From Streptomyces sp. 71268 (GTDB lineage Bacteria; Actinomycetota; Actinomycetes; Streptomycetales; Streptomycetaceae): a DNA stretch of 64,000 nucleotides. Made by a program: the position numbers and the translations under genes. The stretch is from positions 6,454,501 to 6,518,500 of the forward strand of contig NZ_CP114200.1 in NCBI RefSeq assembly GCF_029392895.1. The letters run 5' to 3'. The stretch's first letter is position 1, and the number at the start of each line of letters is the position of its first letter. The notes under the pieces are model-generated. The model made no database searches, was not told the origin of the DNA, and saw only the letters and a program-made list of their open reading frames with translations. Positions 57,873 through 64,000 of this stretch are shown here, one piece after another.

Positions 57873-59084
57873 TCAGCGCAGCGTCAGCGACTGGCCCGCG
57901 ACCACCAGCAGGACGTGCTCGCACTCGGCGGCCACCGCCGCGTTCAGCCGCCCCAGCTCGTCCCGGAAGCGGCGGCCGGAGGCCGTCGCGGGCACCACGC
58001 CGGAGCCGACCTCGTTGCTCACCGCCACCAGCGGACGCCGGATGGCCCGTACCGCGGCGACCAGCGCCGCCACCCGCTCGCGCAGGGCGTGCTCGCCGCC
58101 GTCGGCCCAGCGTTCGTCCTCCCACGCCCCGACCGCGTCCATCGCGTCCGTCAGCCACAGCGACAGGCAGTCCACCAGCAGCGGCGGACCCTCGTCCGCG
58201 AGCAGCGGCTCCAGGTCGCACGTCTCGGCCGTACGCCAGCTCCCCGGCCGGCGCTCGCGGTGCGCGGCCACCCGCGCCGCCCACTCCGGGTCGCCGGCCC
58301 GGCGCCCACCGGTGGCCACGTACAGCACCTCGGGAAAGGCCGCGAGCCGCCGCTCGGCCTCCAGCGACTTCCCGGACCGCGCGCCGCCGAGCACCAGCGT
58401 GCGCCGCGGCAGGTCGGGCACCGCGTGGTACTCGCCGACCACCAGCGTCCGCCCGTCCGGGACGGTCCGCGCGCCCGCGGCGGCGAGCCGGCGGTGCAGC
58501 TCGGGGCCCGGCGGCACGGTGTGGTCGATGTGCACGGCCAGCACGTCCGTGGTGGGCGCCACCAGCCCCGCGGCCCGCAGCCTGGCCAGCGCGTCGGGCC
58601 GGCCCAACACGTCGAGCAGCACCATGTCGTACGGCCTGCCGGGACGGGCGGGCCCCGGGTCGGCCAGGCCCGCGGGCGCGGCGTCGGGCGGCAGGTACAG
58701 CAGCCGCTCGCCGTCGGGCCCGGTCACCTCGTACCCGGTGCCGGGGGCGTCCAGGGCGATGGCCCGCACCCGGTGCCCGCTCAGCAGCGCCAGCTCCCGC
58801 CCGTCCGCGGCCCGCCCGGGCGCCGGCAGCCCGGGCGGCACCTCGACCGCCGGCCCGTTGTGCGGGTGCGAGAGCAGCACCTGCCGCACGCCGGCCAGCG
58901 TGCGCCCGGCCCGCGCCGCGGCCAGGGCCGGGCCAGGGGTGAGGTCGAGCAGCAGCGCGTCGTCGATGAGCAGCGCCGTCGCGGCCCGCGCAGCGGCGCC
59001 CACGGCGGTGGCGCAGGCGGCGCAGGGGCAGTCGGGCCGGGGCAGCCCACCCGGGGCTCCGGTGCCGAGGAGAGTCAGTTCCAC
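57873..59084 (-). CDS. cobU: metallo-hydrolase-like/CobU fusion: adenosylcobinamide kinase and guanylyltransferase
   Basis: A 403-residue two-domain protein starting at GTG 59084. The C-terminal 180 residues are a complete CobU: RTLVLGGARSGKSLEAERRL (P-loop), VLYVATGGRRAGDPEWAARVAAHRERRP, VDCLSLWLTDAM and VSNEVGSGVVPAT. It phosphorylates adenosylcobinamide and adds GMP. The N-terminal 220 residues look like a metallo-beta-lactamase fold (ELTLLGTGAPGGLPRPDCPCAACA at the start), but the metal motif reads SHPHNGPA instead of HxHxDH, so it is probably not a working metal hydrolase. This fusion is common in Streptomyces. Confidence 0.9.
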   Translation of the reverse strand: MELTLLGTGAPGGLPRPDCPCAACATAVGAAARAATALLIDDALLLDLTPGPALAAARAGRTLAGVRQVLLSHPHNGPAVEVPPGLPAPGRAADGRELALLSGHRVRAIALDAPGTGYEVTGPDGERLLYLPPDAAPAGLADPGPARPGRPYDMVLLDVLGRPDALARLRAAGLVAPTTDVLAVHIDHTVPPGPELHRRLAAAGARTVPDGRTLVVGEYHAVPDLPRRTLVLGGARSGKSLEAERRLAAFPEVLYVATGGRRAGDPEWAARVAAHRERRPGSWRTAETCDLEPLLADEGPPLLVDCLSLWLTDAMDAVGAWEDERWADGGEHALRERVAALVAAVRAIRRPLVAVSNEVGSGVVPATASGRRFRDELGRLNAAVAAECEHVLLVVAGQSLTLR

Positions 59085-59302
59085 GCCCTGATCGTCTCGC
59101 GTCCACGGTCGGCCAGCGCGCGGGGCCACCTCCGATGGGGTGTCCGGCCGGGCTACGCTGCGGTCACCAGGGCCGTACCGGCACGGCGCAGCCGCCCCGC
59201 GCGGCGGCGTGACGTGCCGGGCGCGCGGGCCGCGACGCGTCGCCGACGGCGGGCGGCGCGACCCGCGCGGTGCGGCAACACGGCGGCAGAGACGGAGCGG
59301 AC

Positions 59303-59524
59303 ATGGCGTGGACGTGGCGGTTCGAGAAGGCCGATGGGACGCAGACGGCTCCCCCGGTGGAGCCGGAGGACTTCCCGACCCAGGGCGACGCGGAGTCGTG
59401 GCTCGGCGAGGTGTGGAAGGACCTGGCCGACGGCGGCGTGGATCAGGTGCACCTGTATGAGGACGACGCCAAGATCTACGGGCCGATGAGCCTGCACGCG
59501 GACCAGGCCGAGCCGACCGGCTGA
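59303..59524 (+). CDS. small acidic protein, conserved-looking
   Basis: A 73-residue protein; the ATG follows ACGGAGCGGAC. The sequence MAWTWRFEKADGTQTAPPV continues with EDFPTQGDAESWLGEVWKDLADGGVDQVHLYEDDAKIYGPMSL. It is compact, acidic and without a signal or membrane helix, as in a common streptomycete family of small hypothetical proteins. Function unknown. It is divergent from cobU with a 218-base shared control region. Confidence 0.8.
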   Translation: MAWTWRFEKADGTQTAPPVEPEDFPTQGDAESWLGEVWKDLADGGVDQVHLYEDDAKIYGPMSLHADQAEPTG

Positions 59525-59537
59525 GCACCCCGCCGCG

Positions 59538-59612
59538 CCGTGGCGCCCGCCGAGCACCGCCGGCGGGCGCCACGGCACGTCGGGCCACGGCCCGCCGACC
59601 GGCCGTGGCCCG
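59538..59612. terminator. back-to-back terminators between convergent genes
   Basis: Two separate perfect stems. The first is CCGTGGCGCCCGCCG (59538-59552) with 59561-59575. The second is CGGGCCACGGCC (59581-59592) with 59601-59612. They fill the 95-base gap between the rightward small-protein gene and the leftward HtrA gene, so each direction meets its own and then the other hairpin. Confidence 0.82.
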
Positions 59613-59619
59613 GGCCCCG

Positions 59620-60744
59620 CTACAGCTCGCCCAGCCTGACCGACACGGTCCGCTGTCGCCCCCGCCGGTCGTACGCCACCTCGACCCGGTCGCCTACCTG
59701 GTGCCGGGCCAGCGCGTCGGTCAGGGCCGACATGGTCGCCGTCGACGTGTCGTCGACGCGCACGATCCGGTCGCCGGCCCGCAGCCCGGCCCTCGCCGCC
59801 GCGCCGTCCCGGGTGACCGCGACGACCGCGACCCCGGCCGGCTCGTACCCCGGTCCGAGCACGGTGCGCCCGCTGATGCCGAGCGCGGCCTTGCCCGACC
59901 GCGTCACCCGGCCGTGCTCGATCATCTGGTCGGCGATGTGGGTGACGGTGGAGGCGGGGATGGCGAAGCCGATGCCGGCGGCCTGGTCGCCCTGCTCGGG
60001 GTCGGCGGCGGCCAGTGTCGGGACGCCGATGACCTGGTGGTCGAGGTTGACCAGGGCGCCGCCGCTGTTGCCCGGGTTGATCGCGGCGGAGGTCTGCACC
60101 AGGTTGCCGATGGTGGCCCCGGTGCCGCCGCCGCGCCGGCCCTCGCCCACGGTGCGGTCCAGGGCGGAGACGATGCCCTGGGTGACGCTGCCCGACAGGC
60201 CGAGCGGGCTCCCCATGGCGAGGACGATCTGCCCGATGCGCACCTTGGCCGAGTCGCCGAACCCGGCGGGCTTGAGGTCCTTCGGCGGGTCCTCCAGCTT
60301 GATGACGGCCAGGTCCTGTGGCGGGAAGCTGGCGACCAGGCGGGCCGGCAGCGTCGCGTCGCCGGTGGCCAGGGTGACCTCGAACGCGCGGGCGTCGCCC
60401 ACCACGTGCGCGTTGGTGACGATGTGGCCCCGCGCGTCGTAGACGACGCCCGAGCCGAGGCCGCCGTCGGTGGTGATCTGGACGACCGACGGCAGCACCG
60501 CCCGCACCGTCTCCTCGTACGCGCGCTGCACCTGCGGTCCGTCGCCCCCGCCCCCGGTCCGCAGCCCGCTCGCGCCGGGTGTCCTGGTGGCCGGCCCGGA
60601 CTCCGCGCCGGTGGCCGACGCGGAGGCGGGCCCGGGATCGGAGCCGTCGGAGCTGCACCCGGCCAGCAGGGCCACCACACACCCGAGGGCGGGCACCGCC
60701 CGGCGTAGCCGTAGCGGCAGAGCGTACGCACGAGGAAGGCTCAT
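59620..60744 (-). CDS. HtrA/DegP-type serine protease, lipoprotein
   Basis: A 374-residue extracytoplasmic protease. Signal peptide with lipobox LAGC; Cys30 is the lipidation site, followed by a Ser/Gly/Pro-rich linker to about 70. The catalytic triad is His113 (VTNAHVV), Asp144 (PQDLAVIKL) and Ser227 (INPGNSGGALV). A C-terminal PDZ domain from about 275 (GISGRTVLGPGYEPAGVAVVAVTRDGAAARAGLRAGDRIVRVDD). Role: quality control of secreted proteins, membrane-anchored by its lipid. Single gene with promoter in the 116-base gap to the right or further upstream. Confidence 0.93.
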   Translation of the reverse strand: MSLPRAYALPLRLRRAVPALGCVVALLAGCSSDGSDPGPASASATGAESGPATRTPGASGLRTGGGGDGPQVQRAYEETVRAVLPSVVQITTDGGLGSGVVYDARGHIVTNAHVVGDARAFEVTLATGDATLPARLVASFPPQDLAVIKLEDPPKDLKPAGFGDSAKVRIGQIVLAMGSPLGLSGSVTQGIVSALDRTVGEGRRGGGTGATIGNLVQTSAAINPGNSGGALVNLDHQVIGVPTLAAADPEQGDQAAGIGFAIPASTVTHIADQMIEHGRVTRSGKAALGISGRTVLGPGYEPAGVAVVAVTRDGAAARAGLRAGDRIVRVDDTSTATMSALTDALARHQVGDRVEVAYDRRGRQRTVSVRLGEL

Positions 60745-60860
60745 GCCCGGAGTCTCCCGCGCCGAGCGGCCGTCGGCCCGTGGACGCCGCCGCTCGGGTC
60801 ACCCCCACGGCCCCGGGCCCGCGCCGGCCACCGTCGCCACGGGGCGGCCCCGCCGCCCGC

Positions 60861-62735
60861 CTACGGGGCCGTGGCCAGGAGCTGGGCCGCCGCCAGCTCC
60901 CCGTACAGCGGGTCGGTGGCCACCAGCTCCGCGTGTGTGCCCACCGCGCGCACCCGGCCGCCGTCCATCACCACGATGCGATCGGCCAGCGTGACCGTCG
61001 ACAGCCGGTGCGCGACGACCAGAATCGTCGTCTCGCGGGCCGCGAGCGCCACCGTGTCCCGCAGCGCCATCTCGTTCACCGCGTCGAGCTGCGACGTCGC
61101 CTCGTCCAGGAGCAGCAGTCGGGGGCGGCGCAGCAGCGCGCGGGCGATCGCCACCCGCTGCCGCTCGCCGCCCGAGAGCTTGCTGCCACGGTGGCCCACC
61201 AGCGTCTCCAGCCCGTCCGGCAGCCGCTCCACGAGGGCGTCCAACTTGGTGCGTACGAGGACCTCGCGCAGCTCGTCCTCGCTGGCGGTCGGATGGGCGA
61301 AGAGCAGGTTGTCGCGGAGCGTGCCGGCGAGCACCGGCGCGTCCTGTTCGACGTACCCGATGGCGGCCCGCAGCTCGTCCAGCGGCCAGTCCAGGACGGA
61401 CCGCCCGTCCACGAGGACCCGGCCGCCGGTGGCCTCGTAGAACCGTTCGATCAGCCCGAAGACCGTGGTCTTGCCGGCGCCGGACGGGCCGACGAACGCC
61501 GTGAGCCCGCCGCTGGGGATGGTGAAGCTGACGCCGTGGTGGACGGGGGGCAGGTCGTCGCGGTAGCGGAAGGTGACGTCGTCGAAGGTGACGGTCGCGG
61601 GGCGGACCGGCCCGCTCGCGCCGGCCCCGTCAGCGCCCTCCGCGACCGGCGTGCCAACCCGTGGCCGGGCCGGGCCCACCGGCTCGGTCGCCAGTTGCTC
61701 CGCCTCGCTGATGCGGGCCACGGCGGCGGCCCCGACCTGGTACTGGGAGACGGCCTCGACCAGGCGGCTGACCGGGTCGATCAGGTAGAAGAGGAAGAGC
61801 AGGAAGGCGATGAGCGTGCCCACGTCGGTCGCGCCGGAGGCCACCCGAGCGCCGCCCACGCCGAGCACCACGAGGAAGGAGACCTGCACCGCGAACCCCA
61901 CCGACGACCAGGCCAGCGCCCGCCACTTGGCGGCCCGTACGCCGTGTCGCCAGGCGTCGTGCGCCGCCGCGTCCACCGCGGCGTTCTCCCGGTCCTCGGC
62001 ACCGGACGCCTTGATGGTGCGCAGGGCCCCGAAGGAGCGCTCCAACACCGTGGAGATCGCCCCGACCGCCTCCTGGGCCGCCTTGCTGGCCAGGGCGATC
62101 CGTGGCATGACGAGCCCCACCGCGCCGCCGATCAGCACCATCACGCCCAGCGTGACCAGCAGCAGCACCGGTTCCATGAGCCCCATCAACACCACGGTCG
62201 CGATCAGCGTGAGGGCCCCGGTAACGGCCCCGACCAGCGATTCCGTGGCCACCGAACGCAACAGCGTGGTGTCCGACGTGACCCGCGACATCAGGTCACC
62301 GGGCTGGGTGCGCTCGACCTCAGGCACCCGCAGCCGCAACAACCGCCCCACCAGGCGCCGCCGGGCCGCCAGCACCACGGACTCGGCCGTGCGCTCCAGC
62401 AGGTAGGCGCCGAACGCCTCGATGGCCGTGCCGAGCACCACCAGCAGGGTCAGCACCACCAGCATCCCGGCGATCGACTCGTCGTCCCCGAGCCGGTTGA
62501 CCAGCTCCTTGGCGGCCAGCGGCTGCGCGAGCCCGGTCGCCGCGCCGATCAGCGCGAACACCGCGGCCAGCACGATCGTCCAGCGGTGCGGCCGGATGTG
62601 CTCGCGCAGGATGGCCCACGTCTGGCGGGCGGGCAGCTTGGTCGGCGGCGCCGACTCCGCCGCCGTACCCGTCCCGCTTGGGGACGGCTGGACCACGGGC
62701 GTCGCCGACGGCGCGGCGTCCTGCTCGGCGGACAC
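60861..62735 (-). CDS. ABC exporter, fused membrane and ATPase domains
   Basis: A 624-residue half-transporter; GTG 62735 follows CCGGGAGAGAAC. The first 45 residues are Pro/Ala-rich. Six membrane helices lie between about 50 and 340. The nucleotide-binding domain has Walker [20 protein letters not shown], signature [16 protein letters not shown], Walker [13 protein letters not shown] and the H-loop VVAHRLSTV. It would act as a homodimer in the membrane, exporting a hydrophobic substrate of unknown nature. Confidence 0.92.
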   Translation of the reverse strand: MSAEQDAAPSATPVVQPSPSGTGTAAESAPPTKLPARQTWAILREHIRPHRWTIVLAAVFALIGAATGLAQPLAAKELVNRLGDDESIAGMLVVLTLLVVLGTAIEAFGAYLLERTAESVVLAARRRLVGRLLRLRVPEVERTQPGDLMSRVTSDTTLLRSVATESLVGAVTGALTLIATVVLMGLMEPVLLLVTLGVMVLIGGAVGLVMPRIALASKAAQEAVGAISTVLERSFGALRTIKASGAEDRENAAVDAAAHDAWRHGVRAAKWRALAWSSVGFAVQVSFLVVLGVGGARVASGATDVGTLIAFLLFLFYLIDPVSRLVEAVSQYQVGAAAVARISEAEQLATEPVGPARPRVGTPVAEGADGAGASGPVRPATVTFDDVTFRYRDDLPPVHHGVSFTIPSGGLTAFVGPSGAGKTTVFGLIERFYEATGGRVLVDGRSVLDWPLDELRAAIGYVEQDAPVLAGTLRDNLLFAHPTASEDELREVLVRTKLDALVERLPDGLETLVGHRGSKLSGGERQRVAIARALLRRPRLLLLDEATSQLDAVNEMALRDTVALAARETTILVVAHRLSTVTLADRIVVMDGGRVRAVGTHAELVATDPLYGELAAAQLLATAP

Positions 62736-62870
62736 GTTCTCTCCCGGGCTCTGGAACCTTCTGGCGAAGGACAGGACGCGGTACGGACACCCTTACCTGA
62801 CCCGAACACCCGGCGAATCTCGCCGCGCGGCCCCGCGGACCGGCTCTCACCCGACAGGCAAGCCCGCTCG

Positions 62871-63665
62871 CTAGCCGCGCACCCCGCACAGGTGCAGCAG
62901 CGCCGCCAGGGACCGGTACGGGTCGGTGCGCCCGGCGCGGTCCTCCGCGTCGAGCAGCTGGGCCAGCTCGTCGGCGGCCGGCGGCACCGTGCCGTCGGCG
63001 GCGCCGTCGGTGAACAGCCGCACGCCGTACCAGGCGTGCACCGGCGCGCCGATGCCCGCCAGCGTGGCCGTCAGGTCCGCGCGCCGGTCGGCGCGCACCG
63101 GCAGGCCGAGCCGGTTGGTGTACGCGGGGGAGTCGAAGGCGGCCAGCGCCCCCGCCCAGTCGCCGGCGAGCCCGGGCCGCAGGGCGAGCGCGTCCGCGTT
63201 CCGCACGACCAGCGAGAGCAGCCCGCCGGCGGCCAGCACGCGGGCGAGGCCGGCGAGCATCGGGTCCGGCTCGGGCACGTACATGAGCACGCCGTGACAG
63301 AGCACCACGTCGAAGGCGCCCGGCAGGAAGTGCGCGCCGGTGTCCCGGCCGTCGCCCTGGATCAGCCGCACCCGCTCGCGCACGAACCGCGGCTCACCCT
63401 CCAGGGCGGCGCGCAGGGCCGCGAGCATCGCCGGGTCCGACTCCAGGCCGGTCACCTCGTGCCCGACGCGCGCCAACCGCAGCGCCTGGGTGCCCTGTCC
63501 GAGGCCGACGTCGAGCACGCGGAGCTGCCGCCCGGCGGGGTAGCGCCCGGCGATCTGCTCGTCGAGCTGTCGGGCGACCAGCTCCTGGCGGACGGTGTTG
63601 CGCAACCCGCCGAGGCCGCTGAGCCAGTTCTGTGCGCCGCGGGCGAAGGCAGCGCTCCCGGTCAG
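62871..63665 (-). CDS. class I SAM-dependent methyltransferase with apparent CTG start
   Basis: A 264-codon gene. The SAM loop is RVLDVGLGQGTQALRLARVGHEVTGLESDP, followed by IQGDGRDTGAHFLPGAFDVVLCHGVLMYVPEPDPMLAGLARVL. No ATG, GTG or TTG fits the conserved beginning TGSAAFARGAQNWLSGLGGLRNTVRQELVARQ. The codon at that point is CTG (63665-63663), which overlaps the TGA of the upstream DUF3043 gene and has GGAGAG six bases before it. Relatives would be expected to use GTG in this overlap. The substrate is unknown (methyltransferase of the ubiE/SmtA type). Confidence 0.82.
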   Translation of the reverse strand: MTGSAAFARGAQNWLSGLGGLRNTVRQELVARQLDEQIAGRYPAGRQLRVLDVGLGQGTQALRLARVGHEVTGLESDPAMLAALRAALEGEPRFVRERVRLIQGDGRDTGAHFLPGAFDVVLCHGVLMYVPEPDPMLAGLARVLAAGGLLSLVVRNADALALRPGLAGDWAGALAAFDSPAYTNRLGLPVRADRRADLTATLAGIGAPVHAWYGVRLFTDGAADGTVPPAADELAQLLDAEDRAGRTDPYRSLAALLHLCGVRG

Positions 63666-64000
63666 GGCCGCTCTCCGCGCTTGACCTGCGGCTTGGGCAG
63701 CCGCAGCCGGCGCATCTGGAGGCTGCGCATCAGGGCGTACGCCACGGCGCCGCGCAGGTTCTCGCCGGGGAAGCGCTGGCGCAACTGGCGCTTGAGCGAG
63801 ATGCCGATGACCACCGAGTTGATCACGATCAGGAAGATCACGATCATCCACAGCAACAGCACGTACTGCTGCATGGCGCCGGCCTGCACCAGACTCAGGA
63901 CGAGGATGATCACCGCGAGCGGCAGGAAGAACTCCGCGATGACGAACCGGGAGTCCACGTAGTCCCGGGCGAACCGCCGGATCGGGCCCCGGTCGCGGAC
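63662..64000 (-). CDS. DUF3043 membrane protein, 5' part outside window
   Basis: Frame open to the window end; 112 residues visible. The sequence begins VRDRGPIRRFARDYVDSRFV and continues with two membrane helices (AEFFLPLAVIILVLSLVQAG and YVLLLWMIVIFLIVINSVVIGI), then a basic tail RLRLPKPQVKRGERP. This is the C-terminal half of the actinobacterial DUF3043 family, whose members are about 200 residues. Function unknown. Its stop overlaps the apparent start of the methyltransferase. Confidence 0.88.
   Translation of the reverse strand, partial: VRDRGPIRRFARDYVDSRFVIAEFFLPLAVIILVLSLVQAGAMQQYVLLLWMIVIFLIVINSVVIGISLKRQLRQRFPGENLRGAVAYALMRSLQMRRLRLPKPQVKRGERP

Noticed and set aside
51920..59302. 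Cobalamin riboswitch near the cob genes
   Set aside because: I looked upstream of cobS, cobT and cobU for a B12-box-like element and saw no recognisable core; a covariance search would be needed to be sure.
60579..63962. 1127-residue plus-strand open frame
   Set aside because: Spans opposite the HtrA, ABC exporter and methyltransferase genes, all of which have clear motifs on the minus strand.

Overview
The window reads as chromosomal DNA of a Streptomyces-type actinomycete. Nearly every gene has very high third-position GC, GTG starts and A/GTGA start-stop overlaps are common, and the right-hand 38 kb carries a familiar Streptomyces core block: glnA, lipA, lipB, aceE, sucB, lpdA, pepA and three cobalamin genes. 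No rRNA, tRNA, CRISPR array or insertion sequence was recognised.

Bases 1-15600 hold an isonitrile lipopeptide (INLP) gene cluster and its accessory functions. The five genes scoE-scoD-scoC-scoB-scoA (2731-10941) lie in the same order as the homologous mycobacterial locus Rv0097-Rv0101. They would make a beta-isonitrile acyl chain from a beta-glycinyl acyl acid, load it on a carrier protein, couple it to an amino acid (the code reads as lysine) and release the product by reduction. Upstream are a truncated MFS exporter, a FabH-like ketosynthase and a second carrier protein, which are not part of the usual five-gene core. Downstream is a complete FecBCD-type uptake system with a lipoprotein, a permease and an ATPase, fitting re-import of a metal-isonitrile (chalkophore-like) complex. 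A DJ-1/PfpI protein resembling isonitrile hydratase follows and carries a TTA codon. Together these suggest a make, export, re-import and degrade cycle.

Bases 15800-24100 are a mixed accessory region: an ArsC-like thioredoxin-fold protein, a small conserved protein, a non-haem Fe(II)/2-oxoglutarate oxygenase, a carnitine-acyltransferase-family protein with an internal 9-bp repeat, a two-domain GT4 glycosyltransferase and a DUF5954 protein.

Bases 24114-25860 are an islet with visibly lower GC, TTA and other rare codons. It contains a three-helix membrane protein and a divergently transcribed stand-alone TIR-domain protein. This looks like a small, possibly undescribed, antiphage or conflict module inserted beside glnA.

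Bases 25957-64000 are core: glnA with two tandem GlnR-type sites; an RDD membrane protein; DUF4191; the lipoate genes lipA and lipB; an HTH/TPR regulator; an FAD oxidoreductase; two SDR proteins; GNAT, DUF4240 and WYL proteins; aceE with a perfect 17-bp palindrome upstream; a two-component system; a GntR regulator; sucB-lpdA; pepA; cobS; a membrane cluster with a lysyl-phosphatidylglycerol-synthase-like enzyme; cobT and a cobU fusion; an HtrA lipoprotein protease; an ABC exporter; a methyltransferase; and a DUF3043 membrane protein cut by the window end.
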